This document shows, in pieces, positions 9,244-16,724 of a stretch of DNA of 64,000 bases. The notes under the pieces were generated by a model that worked only from the letters and a program-made list of their open reading frames with translations, ran no database searches and had not been told where the DNA came from. Origin of the DNA: Leclercia sp. S52 (GTDB lineage: Bacteria > Pseudomonadota > Gammaproteobacteria > Enterobacterales > Enterobacteriaceae); the NCBI RefSeq assembly GCF_039727615.1, contig NZ_CP152474.1:2542001-2606000 (forward strand). The letters are read 5' to 3'. The number at the start of each line of letters is the position of its first letter. The stretch's first letter is position 1. Both the position numbers and the translations under genes were made by a program.

Positions 9244-9621
9244 ATGAGTAATGTAATAAGAACGAACTATCCTGAATTAGGTGAAGTCAAGGCACCGTAC
9301 GTCCATTCAGTAAAGCATGGCAACACGCTCTATATTTCCGGTCTTACTGCCTTTGGCACCGCGGCTCAGCATAAGGGTATTACTGAGCAGGCTGAAGAGA
9401 TATTCAGCCAAATCAGAAAAATCGCCAGCGCAGAAGGCACTGATTTTTCCGCCCTGATTAAAGTGACCATATTCATCACCTCTTTTGCGGAGATCGACGC
9501 GCTACGTAAGGTGTTGTTCCAGAATTACGGCGAACACTTGCCAGCCAGTTCGCTCGTGGAAGTGAGCCGTCTCTTCTCACCCGATCTTTTAATTGAAATT
9601 GAGGCTGTATTCGGCCTTTGA
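9244..9621 (+). CDS. Rid-family (YjgF/UK114) protein lacking the deaminase arginine
   Basis: 125 residues with the Rid trimer fold pattern (LYISGLTAFG, QIRKIASAEGTDFSALIKVTIFITS, EIEAVFGL). In RidA-type imine deaminases the segment corresponding to residues 100-104 reads P-x-R-S; here it is PASS, so the substrate-binding arginine is replaced by serine. That argues against RidA activity and for one of the arginine-less Rid subgroups. The ATG at 9244 fits the family length better than one 75 bases upstream. Monocistronic, convergent with the SRPBCC gene. Confidence 0.8.
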   Translation: MSNVIRTNYPELGEVKAPYVHSVKHGNTLYISGLTAFGTAAQHKGITEQAEEIFSQIRKIASAEGTDFSALIKVTIFITSFAEIDALRKVLFQNYGEHLPASSLVEVSRLFSPDLLIEIEAVFGL

Positions 9622-9626
9622 TTCTT

Positions 9627-10103
9627 TTACCCTTCATCCACCTCTACCCGCCGACCTAATCGCCGGGCTAACCCTTTCGCGCCGTCGCGCATCACCCTGT
9701 CGTGGTTCCAGCGAAAAACGGGCCCTGCCAGCGGCGCAACAAGGTTCATCCAGCGGGTATTGGTGCGGATATCCCAGTCATAGCGGACGAGGGTCTCCCG
9801 CCCCCGTTCGGTCAACGACCACAGGCCACGCCCTTCCACCTCGCCGCTGGCTTCCCCTTCCAGCAGGCATAACGGCTGGATCGTTAAGACGTGAATATCA
9901 AAGGTGATGCGATACGGGAGCGCGCCCTTCCAGGTATAGCGATGCAGGGCGCCAATCCCCCGCACATCGCCTTTCCTGATTTCGATAACCTGCACCAGGC
10001 TGCCCCACCATTCGGGCCAATCATCCGGATGGGACAGGATCTCCCAGACCTCCTGAACCGATGCTTCAACCCGCCAGACGGTGGAAAACCGATAGTCCGC
10101 CAT
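9627..10103 (-). CDS. SRPBCC (START-like) family protein
   Basis: 158 residues with the helix-grip signature: an N-terminal WRVEASVQEVWEILSHPDDWPEWW and beta strands ending in VRYDWDIRTN. SRPBCC proteins bind hydrophobic ligands in a deep cavity and include polyketide cyclases and lipid-transfer proteins. GGAGAGG lies six bases upstream of the ATG. It follows the LolA-like gene by 15 bases, so the two form an operon that may handle a lipid or polyketide-like ligand. No signal peptide; function not assigned. Confidence 0.7.
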   Translation of the reverse strand: MADYRFSTVWRVEASVQEVWEILSHPDDWPEWWGSLVQVIEIRKGDVRGIGALHRYTWKGALPYRITFDIHVLTIQPLCLLEGEASGEVEGRGLWSLTERGRETLVRYDWDIRTNTRWMNLVAPLAGPVFRWNHDRVMRDGAKGLARRLGRRVEVDEG

Positions 10104-10118
10104 AGCCCACCTCTCCTG

Positions 10119-10845
10119 TCAGGGTGCGAAGAAATCCGGAGGGAAACGCACGTTGATCGTCATGGCCTCCATCAGCACGGTTTCCAGTAATTTGCCCCCC
10201 CAGCCCATAGCTGACCACTTTGGCAGGCAATCCGGATTGTTTATCGAACCACACCTCATAGCGATGAACCGCATCGACGGCCTTACCTTCCGGGCCGACC
10301 ACCGACAGATGTATGGCCGGTTTCCCGGCGACCGTCTCTTCACCGGGAAGAGCGGTGGTGCCCCCCTGCTGCAGTCGACGAATGTTATTCAGCAGTACGC
10401 CAATGTCGGATTGATCCACCCGATGACCATTTTCATCCGTGATCAGTGAATCCGTGGGCGACAGGTTCAACATCGGGAATGTCCCCGCGCCAAAGGGCCA
10501 CAGCTTCACTTTGCCGTTGGCCGGATTATAGATAAGCACCGCCCCGGCATGGGGAGTGGAAAAATCCATCCGCACATAGCCCGGTTTTCGGTAGCTATAG
10601 CGGATGACTTTGGTTTCATCCTGCGAGGAGACGGAACGCACCATCACCTGGTAAGAGTGGAGTTGGGCAAAACGTTGCAGGCCGCGCGCAACGGGATCGG
10701 CGGCGGTCGAGCCCTGCAAAAAAGCTGCGGCCACCACCATCCTGTCCGCGGCGTGCGCAGGCTCGTGAACGCTAAAGAGCAGTAATGTTGTCAGCATGAC
10801 TGCCACAGAGAGAAAGCCGCTGATGATGGTCTCCTGCAATAACAT
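10119..10845 (-). pseudogene. LolA-like/DUF1571 exported protein, apparent +1 frameshift near the C-terminus
   Basis: Signal peptide with AHA cleavage site near residue 32, then a LolA-like beta sheet pattern (VIRYSYRKPGYVRMDF, AVLIYNPANGKVKLWPFG, RYEVWFDKQSGLP). The frame slips at the C7 run 10195-10201; with one C fewer the protein ends with KLLETVLMEAMTINV and PPDFF at 10119, as such proteins do. Without that correction the frame runs wrongly into the SRPBCC gene to 10066. Likely a periplasmic lipid- or lipoprotein-binding protein. About 241 residues after repair. Confidence 0.65.
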
Positions 10846-10899
10846 GACCGGGAATAGGATCAGTATGTCGGATAACCATTGAATGTGCCGGGCAGGTCG

Positions 10900-11652
10900 T
10901 TAAACGCGGTTCCCTGCCATCTCCCACGCATCCTCTCCGGCGGGTAAACGGATTGGCGTATCCGGATCGTTTGCCATCTGCCAGATGGCCTGTGCCACCT
11001 CCCCGGAGCGGGTCACCTTCGCGCGCTCATCCTGCATGCCGCGGAAGATTTGCTGGCTAAACGCGGCATACGCCTCGGGGATCGCCCCCATGACGCGTTG
11101 CGCATTTTCGCCGAAACGGGTCTCGGGCGAGCGTCCGGGCAGAACCAGGCCCACGCGGATATTAAAGGGCGCAAGCTCAAGCGCCAGCGATTCGGTGAAC
11201 GCATTAACCGCCACCTTACTGGCGCTATAAACCGCCAGCAGCGGCAGCGGTTTCAGGGTGACAGCGGACGTGACATTGACGATCGTGCCAGAACGTCGTT
11301 GCCTGAACTGCGGGAGTACTGCCCGGGTCATGGCGATGGTGCCAAGGGTGTTGGTTTCGAAAACCTCCCTCACCGCCTCCGGGGAGACGCCTTCCAGCGC
11401 GTTTAACATGCCGACGCCAGCATTGTTTACCAGAACATCGATATCGCCAGCGTCTGAGACAGCCCGATCGATACTCTGCTGAGAGGTGACGTCGAGCGCC
11501 AGGAGGCGCAAACGATCGCTTTGCGGGATGAGCCCCTCCTGCGGGGTGCGCATTGTCGCAATCACTTTCCAGCCCTGCTCAAGAAAGTAACGCGCAGTTT
11601 CCAGACCAAAACCGGATGAACAGCCAGTAATCATAACCGTTTTCATATTCAC
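10900..11652 (-). CDS. Short-chain dehydrogenase/reductase
   Basis: 250 residues with the classical SDR elements: TGCSSGFGLETA cofactor loop at the start, NNAGVG, the catalytic Ser in NVTSAV and Tyr/Lys in YSASKVA. An NADP-dependent carbonyl reductase role is likely. It is divergent from an AraC regulator 92 bases away that probably controls it. The last 20 residues vary in the family. The substrate cannot be inferred. Confidence 0.85.
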   Translation of the reverse strand: MNMKTVMITGCSSGFGLETARYFLEQGWKVIATMRTPQEGLIPQSDRLRLLALDVTSQQSIDRAVSDAGDIDVLVNNAGVGMLNALEGVSPEAVREVFETNTLGTIAMTRAVLPQFRQRRSGTIVNVTSAVTLKPLPLLAVYSASKVAVNAFTESLALELAPFNIRVGLVLPGRSPETRFGENAQRVMGAIPEAYAAFSQQIFRGMQDERAKVTRSGEVAQAIWQMANDPDTPIRLPAGEDAWEMAGNRV

Positions 11653-11744
11653 TCCTGATGGGGGTTGACCTGAGCAAATAATAGACAGCTTTCTCCGGAC
11701 GAACTATATTCAAAAATCCATTATTCATTAGCAGGAGTCCGGAA

Positions 11745-12659
11745 ATGAACGACCCGTTAGCCGAAGCCATCGCCATGTTGAAGCTTAAAGCCGTGCTGAC
11801 CAAAACGGTGACTGGCGCGGGCAGTTGGCGAGTGCGCCGTTCAGACGCCGGGCTGTCATTCTACTGCGCGGTGCTTGAAGGGGCGTGTCGGCTTGAGCTG
11901 GAAGGCCACGATCCCCTCACGCTTCATGCCGGTGATTTCATTTTGATCCCCGCTGCGTATCACTTTGCATTGACGAGCTTAGTTCCGCCTGCGTCGCCGG
12001 AGGTAAACACCACGCCCGTCGAAATCGCAGACCGGCATTTCAGGCTTGGCGATACGCAAGCTGCCCCGGAAATGCTGGCGCTGGTCGGCCACTGCATGTC
12101 TGAATCGCCCGATGCGGGGCTGCTGGTATCTCTGTTGCCGGAGTTTGTTGTTGTGCGTGATGAAAAGCGTCTTTCGCTGTTTGTGGGGTTACTGAAAGAT
12201 GAAGCCCAGGCGCAGCGCGCCGGAAAAGCGTTCGTTCTGGCGCGCATCATTGAGCTGCTGTTTATTGAGGCCATCCGCTCTGCCACGCCCCTCGCCACGC
12301 CCGGGCTGGTGCGCGGCCTGGCCGATCCGCGTATCGGCCAGGCGATACGGCTGATACATCAGGATCCTTCCCGGCGGTGGACGGTGAACGCGCTGGCCAG
12401 CAGCTGCGCGTTATCGCGCTCGACGCTGTTTGAGCGCTTTACGGAGCTGACCGGCGTTACGCCGATGGGCTACCTCCTCTCCTGGCGCATGACGCTCGCC
12501 ATGCAGCAGCTTTGCCAGACCGGCGTCACGGTCGCGGAGGTGGCAGAGCGCACGGGTTACGGCTCTGCCAGTGCCTTCAGCGTGGCCTTTACCCGCTATG
12601 TCGGTGTTCCCCCGGGGAAATACGCGCAGCATCGCGCGGCGGTAACAAACAGCGGGTAG
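11745..12659 (+). CDS. AraC-family regulator with cupin sensor domain
   Basis: 304 residues. An AraC_binding_2-like cupin domain (about 20-180, with CAVLEGACRLELEG and LHAGDFILIPA) precedes a double helix-turn-helix (about 200-300: SRSTLFERFTELTGVTPMGYLLSWRM and VAERTGYGSASAFSVAFTRYVGVPP). This is the arrangement of regulators that sense a small molecule and switch on a divergent SDR. GCAGGAGT lies about 12 bases upstream of the ATG. Confidence 0.85.
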   Translation: MNDPLAEAIAMLKLKAVLTKTVTGAGSWRVRRSDAGLSFYCAVLEGACRLELEGHDPLTLHAGDFILIPAAYHFALTSLVPPASPEVNTTPVEIADRHFRLGDTQAAPEMLALVGHCMSESPDAGLLVSLLPEFVVVRDEKRLSLFVGLLKDEAQAQRAGKAFVLARIIELLFIEAIRSATPLATPGLVRGLADPRIGQAIRLIHQDPSRRWTVNALASSCALSRSTLFERFTELTGVTPMGYLLSWRMTLAMQQLCQTGVTVAEVAERTGYGSASAFSVAFTRYVGVPPGKYAQHRAAVTNSG

Positions 12660-12734
12660 GTTCGTCATGCCGGGGTACAGGTCTACTGTGAGCGAGAAGC
12701 GGTCCTTGTTATGTAAGCAGCGCTATGGGGATTA

Positions 12735-12971
12735 TTATTGCTCCATCTTCACTGGCGGGAGAGATCGCCTGGCCTCCGAAATCAATTTTTCCACTGCTGC
12801 AAGAGGGATGTTCTCTTCGTAGCAGGTCAAAAAGAATTCATGGGTAATGTCAGAATAAAAGACTTCAGCAACTTGCCGTAAAGGGGTTGTATCACTAACA
12901 GAGAGTTCCAGGTACATACCATCGCGTAACACGTCACTTCCACGACTCATTTCAAATTTAATTCTGGACAT
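12735..12971 (-). CDS. Small protein of unknown function
   Basis: 78 residues, mixed charge, one Cys, no membrane segment or signal. The predicted pattern is two beta strands (IKFEMS, MYLELSVSD) followed by helices. AAAGG lies nine bases before the ATG. The segment is more AT-rich than its neighbours, as is the lipoprotein gene that follows, which suggests this stretch was acquired. I do not recognise a family. Confidence 0.55.
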   Translation of the reverse strand: MSRIKFEMSRGSDVLRDGMYLELSVSDTTPLRQVAEVFYSDITHEFFLTCYEENIPLAAVEKLISEARRSLPPVKMEQ

Positions 12972-13211
12972 ATACGAATACCTTTTTTCAGCGAAAGAAT
13001 GCTTTGCGTAAGCATAATAAAAAATTTAACTATGATACGACCAGATATATTCTCCTCACTGAATCCTGGACCATAAACACCCCTGAGGATAATCCTAAAA
13101 TTAACAAAATCTTCAGGCTACACACCCATGAATCCTGAGAATTACCCTTTGAAATTACTGGAAAATTATTGTATTAAATACGGATAAATAATCCACTGAA
13201 TTAAGGACGAT

Positions 13212-13733
13212 ATGAAATTTAATAAAATCCTAATCTTAGGCGTTATCTTTATTGGCCTTACAGGATGTGCCAAGGTATTACCTCTTGATTATGATAATTA
13301 CAATGGAAGTGACGCAGCGACATTGTATGTTCTTAACCGGCAGGGAAATGTAGGCACCATCTATCTGGGGTCTTACATCTGGAACAGCAAAGATAATTGC
13401 TACGATATGTCCGATCGCTATGAACTTGACTCAAATGTTTTTCAAGCTAAAGGGAACATAGTGATAAGTAAGGTCAAACCTGATGTCCTGTACTCAGTGT
13501 CGCAGCTCGAAAGTTCCGGACATTTCGTTCAAAGCACTCACTCCTCACTCATTCCAGAAGCGGGAAAATATTACTATGTAGCCTCGGGAACCAAGGCTGT
13601 TGAGGTTCCTACCGACTTCGTTCCTGACGCGTCAATAAACTCCGATGAAGTAGTCAAAAAATATGGCATGAACCCGGTCAGATACTGGAATGTTAAAAAA
13701 ATTTGTAGCCGACCATTCTGGAAGATCGGCTAA
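13212..13733 (+). CDS. Putative lipoprotein of unknown function
   Basis: 173 residues with a clear lipoprotein signal: a positively charged start, a hydrophobic stretch and the lipobox LTGC with Cys at residue 19. The mature part has two further Cys residues that could pair, and beta-rich segments (LYVLNRQGNVGTIYLG, YYYVASGTKAVEVP). AAGGACG sits six bases before the ATG. Codon use is AT-rich compared with the flanking GC-rich genes, suggesting horizontal origin. No family recognised; probably an outer-membrane-anchored protein. Confidence 0.65.
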   Translation: MKFNKILILGVIFIGLTGCAKVLPLDYDNYNGSDAATLYVLNRQGNVGTIYLGSYIWNSKDNCYDMSDRYELDSNVFQAKGNIVISKVKPDVLYSVSQLESSGHFVQSTHSSLIPEAGKYYYVASGTKAVEVPTDFVPDASINSDEVVKKYGMNPVRYWNVKKICSRPFWKIG

Positions 13734-13871
13734 TTAAAACCCATTATTCTCAATGGGTAACTTCCAGTTCAGAGAGCGCTAACAATCCAGTTTATGGCTT
13801 ACCATTTTGTCGGGAGCATGACATCAACTGGACTGACTCACTCATCAATAACCATATCATGGGGTATATCA

Positions 13872-13897
13872 TGTCCGCTTCTGGCACAAAGCGGACA
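13872..13897. repeat. Dispersed intergenic palindrome, copy 2
   Basis: TGTCCGCTT (13872-13880) pairs perfectly with AAGCGGACA (13889-13897) around an eight-base loop. Its inner 20 bases are the exact reverse complement of 5631-5650. The surrounding 250 bases (13734-13985) otherwise hold only a short ACCCATT/AATGGGT hairpin just after the lipoprotein stop (13739-13758) and no gene. Confidence 0.5.
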
Positions 13898-13985
13898 TTC
13901 CGGCCTTTTACCTTCTTCTCACGTTAGTTAGCTCAGTCTTGCAGCAGGCACAAACTCTCGCACGTTGATTGGCGAACCGGCCGCC

Positions 13986-14245
13986 TTAATTTCCGTCTTT
14001 TTTACCGGTCAGTACAACCTGAGCCTCAATTTTTTGCCGGCTCTCTTCTGTTGCCGGGTTAAACACCAGCATCGCCAGATCCGGTCGCCCCTCCACCGTA
14101 AAGGTCGAAAACTCAAGGTCTATCGCCCCGACCTGTGGAACCATGACTGCCGACATCATTGTTGCGCCACCAGGCATCGAACTCAGGGCTCTGGCGGGAC
14201 AGCCCGGCAATCAGGTTGTCGGTCTCCGGCGATGTTCCTGCTCGC
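13986..14245 (-). pseudogene. Remnant of an XRE regulator with MmyB-like ligand domain
   Basis: Reading leftwards, one frame gives DNLIAGLSRQSPEFDAWW and then breaks; another resumes with QVGAIDLEFSTFTVEG followed by ending segments LAMLVFNPATEESRQK. Both pieces match, in order, the C-terminal part of the MmyB-like (MLTR) ligand-binding domain found after an XRE helix-turn-helix. The DNA-binding part is absent: the TetR gene starts within a few bases. So this is a decayed fragment left by a deletion, not only a frameshift. Confidence 0.5.
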
Positions 14246-14251
14246 GCCACG

Positions 14252-14866
14252 TCAGCGCGGAAGTAACTGCTCCATTGCCAGACCTGCCAGCCGCACGGTC
14301 TCCTGCAGACGCGCCAGGCTATCTCCGGCCCGGGCTTTCGCGGACAGACCCGACATCAGCGTACTGATAAAGTCCGTCAGCCGAACGGCCTCCTGCGGGT
14401 GCTGTTCGGCGATATAAGCCCGAATGCTATTTTCAGCAGCCGTATGCAAACCGCACGCCGCCTCGCGCGCTTCGGGATCGTTGCAGTGGGTGCCTTCCAG
14501 CACCAGACACCCGGCCGCCGTCGGATCGGCAACATAGCGTCTGGCCGCCTCGTTCAGAACGTCCATCAGGCAGTCAGCTACCGGACGATCGTGACGCAAA
14601 AGCGACGTTAAGGGGATCGCGCCGGTGTGGTTATAACGCTCAAGGACGCGGGTATAGAGCCCGAATTTACTGCCAAAGGCCGCATAGAAGCTGGGCGGAT
14701 TGATGCCGAACGCCTTTGTCAGGTCCGCAATACTGACCGCGTCATACCCGCGGGAATGAAAGAGATATTGTGCAGTTTCAATGGCCTGCTCAGGATCAAA
14801 CCGGCGAGGCCGCCCTGGGGTACGACTATTTTTTGTAGTGACCACTACATTACTCCTTGACGGCAC
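14252..14866 (-). CDS. TetR/AcrR-family transcriptional repressor
   Basis: 204 residues. The N-terminal helix-turn-helix (about 16-65) includes AQYLFHSRGYDAVSIADLTKAFGINPPSFYAAFGSK, followed by the ligand domain. It is divergent from an SDR gene; the 52-base spacer contains TAGTGACCACTACA and CCCTCACTACAATATC, related half-sites that could be its operator. It likely represses the SDR until an inducer binds. Confidence 0.85.
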   Translation of the reverse strand: MPSRSNVVVTTKNSRTPGRPRRFDPEQAIETAQYLFHSRGYDAVSIADLTKAFGINPPSFYAAFGSKFGLYTRVLERYNHTGAIPLTSLLRHDRPVADCLMDVLNEAARRYVADPTAAGCLVLEGTHCNDPEAREAACGLHTAAENSIRAYIAEQHPQEAVRLTDFISTLMSGLSAKARAGDSLARLQETVRLAGLAMEQLLPR

Positions 14867-14918
14867 GCGTTGCCGACGAATATTGTAACCCTCACTACAA
14901 TATCATGAGGCACAGGTT

Positions 14919-15632
14919 ATGGCTGCATTACAAAAGAGATCGGTACTGGTTTTGGGCGGGAGTCGTGGGATCGGCGCGGCTATCGTCCGGCGCTTTGCGG
15001 CAGATGGCGCATCGGTGGTCTTCAGCTACGCCGGCTCGCCAGACGCCGCCGCGCAGCTGGCCGCTGAAACCGCAAGCGTTGCGGTACAGGCCGATAGCGC
15101 CGACCGGGATGCGGTGATCAAACTGGTGCGTGACCGCGGGCCGCTGGATGTGCTGATCGTCAATGCGGGGATCGCTCTGTTCGGTGATGCCCTGGAGCTG
15201 GACAGCGATGCCGTCGATCGTCTGTTCCGTATCAACATCCACGCGCCTTACCATGCTGCGGTCGAGGCTGCCCGGCAGATGCCGGACGGCGGACGGATTA
15301 TTGTCATCGGTTCCGTGAACGGCGATCGCATGCCCGTCCCGGGCATGGCCTCCTATGCGGTCAGCAAATCCGCACTCCAGGGGCTGGCGCGCGGCCTGGC
15401 ACGTGACTTCGGTCCACGCGGCATTACGGTTAACGTCGTGCAGCCTGGCCCCATCGACACCGATGCAAATCCGGAGAGTGGTCCCATGAAGGAGCTGATG
15501 CACAGCTTTATGGCCATCAAACGGCACGGGCGTCCGGAAGAGGTGGCGGGCATGGTCGCCTGGCTGGCTGGCCCGGAAGCCTCCTTCGTGACCGGAGCAA
15601 TGCACACCATCGACGGCGCGTTTGGCGCGTAA
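14919..15632 (+). CDS. Short-chain dehydrogenase/reductase (TetR-paired)
   Basis: 237 residues with LGGSRGIGAAIV, NAGIALFG, the Ser/Tyr/Lys set in GSVNGDRMPVPGMASYAVSKSA and the FabG-like tail VAWLAGPEASFVTGAMHTIDG. This TetR-SDR pair is common in enterobacteria; the enzyme is related to BdcA, a protein linked to cyclic-di-GMP-dependent biofilm dispersal, and the TetR to BdcR. That relationship is an inference from layout and sequence style, not proven. A stem (15659-15666 with 15683-15690) follows the gene without a U-tract. Confidence 0.75.
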   Translation: MAALQKRSVLVLGGSRGIGAAIVRRFAADGASVVFSYAGSPDAAAQLAAETASVAVQADSADRDAVIKLVRDRGPLDVLIVNAGIALFGDALELDSDAVDRLFRINIHAPYHAAVEAARQMPDGGRIIVIGSVNGDRMPVPGMASYAVSKSALQGLARGLARDFGPRGITVNVVQPGPIDTDANPESGPMKELMHSFMAIKRHGRPEEVAGMVAWLAGPEASFVTGAMHTIDGAFGA

Positions 15633-15712
15633 TGGTTAAACGTTGAAGTGAAGTGTAACGGGGCGTACCGGCTATAGTTGTGACGCCCCGCTAAAGCTGG
15701 CGCGCCGCACAT

Positions 15713-15736
15713 TGCTTTTAAATAAAAATAAATGCA
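15713..15736. promoter_or_regulatory. Operator site 1 of the catabolic island (gntR promoter)
   Basis: TGCTTTT-N10-AAATGCA, one mismatch from the consensus TGCATTT-N10-AAATGCA, ending 49 bases upstream of the GntR start. A further TGCATTT half-site lies at 15754-15760. The position suggests autoregulation. Confidence 0.6.
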
Positions 15737-15785
15737 ATAATATTTTTTAAATTTGCATTTATCTCTCCTGACTCAGGGCGCCTGC

Positions 15786-16679
15786 ATGAAAATTAGTGCA
15801 CTCACTGAACGTATTTCACAGAAAATCATGGGCTTAATCGACAACGGTGATATTGCTCCGGGATCGCATCTCAGCGTGCCGAAGCTGGCCGATACCTTCG
15901 ATGTCTCCCGCTCCCCGGTCCGCGAAGCCTTAGTGTATCTGGAACAGAAAGGGGTCCTGCTGCAAAAGCAAAACCGCGGGTTTTTCGTCAAAGAGGATTA
16001 CGCCCCGCAGGCGGATACGAAGCAAGAGCTGTCCGAGGAACTTGATCTGCCAGAGTATTACCAGCTTGCCGAAGACTGGCTGCGGGACGAAATCGAGTCG
16101 GAAGTGACCGAGCTGTTCCTGATGAAGCGTTATAACCTCACCAAGAGCCAGCTGTCCACCGTGCTCGCGCGCGGGATCAGCGAGGGCTGGGTTGAGCGTA
16201 AACAGGGCTACGGCTGGCGTTTTTTACCGGTGGCAAAAACCAAAACCGCGCTGGAACAGATTTTCAGCTTCCGTATGGTTATTGAGCCGATGGCCATCCT
16301 GGAGCCCACCTTTAATGCGCCCCAGGAGAAGATCAATGAGATCCGCCGCGAGCTGGAGATGCTGCTGGAGAGCGGGATTGAACGTCTCTCCCCTACCCAG
16401 CTGCAGCTGGCCGGGTACCGCTTCCACGAAACCATTATCGCCTTTTCCAACAATCCCTTTTTTGAGATCTCGCTGCGCAACGTTAACCGTATGCGTCGGC
16501 TGATGGACTATCGCATCATGGATGACCGCAACCGTTATTACGCTGAGGTGAAAGACCATATGCGGATCCTGGCTCTGATCGAAACCGGGCAGCGCATCGA
16601 GGCCTCCTATACCATGAAGCAGCACCTCTCCGTCGCCCTCGATAATAAGAAAATGCGCCGAATCAGCGCGGAAAGTTAA
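15786..16679 (+). CDS. GntR-family regulator with duplicated winged helix and FCD domain
   Basis: 297 residues from the ATG at 15786 (an upstream ATG at 15753 lies inside the operator region). The first winged helix (about 1-72: SVPKLADTFDVSRSPVREALVYLEQKG) is followed by a second winged-helix-like segment (about 90-155: LMKRYNLTKSQLSTVLARGISEGWVERKQG) and then an FCD-type helical effector domain (LEQIFSFRMVIEPMAI to the end). The doubled DNA-binding region is unusual for FadR-type proteins. It is the only regulator with its own site copy at the head of the island, hence the likely owner of the five operators. A strong terminator follows. Confidence 0.85.
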   Translation: MKISALTERISQKIMGLIDNGDIAPGSHLSVPKLADTFDVSRSPVREALVYLEQKGVLLQKQNRGFFVKEDYAPQADTKQELSEELDLPEYYQLAEDWLRDEIESEVTELFLMKRYNLTKSQLSTVLARGISEGWVERKQGYGWRFLPVAKTKTALEQIFSFRMVIEPMAILEPTFNAPQEKINEIRRELEMLLESGIERLSPTQLQLAGYRFHETIIAFSNNPFFEISLRNVNRMRRLMDYRIMDDRNRYYAEVKDHMRILALIETGQRIEASYTMKQHLSVALDNKKMRRISAES

Positions 16680-16688
16680 ACCCTCCCC

Positions 16689-16722
16689 AAAAAAAAACGG
16701 CTCACTCTGTGAGCCGGTTTTC
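16689..16722. terminator. Bidirectional intrinsic terminator
   Basis: GGCTCAC (16699-16705), TCT loop, GTGAGCC (16709-16715), flanked by A9 on the left and a T-rich run on the right. It separates the convergent gntR and CitMHS genes and can serve both strands. Confidence 0.75.
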
Positions 16723-16724
16723 TG

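Noticed and set aside
13930..13985. Possible C-terminal coding remnant left of the XRE fossil
   Set aside because: Only about 16 codons in frame; too short to assign.
14928..15605. 225-residue open frame antisense to the TetR-paired SDR
   Set aside because: It has no recognisable motif and mirrors codon structure of a clear SDR gene; a GC-rich shadow.
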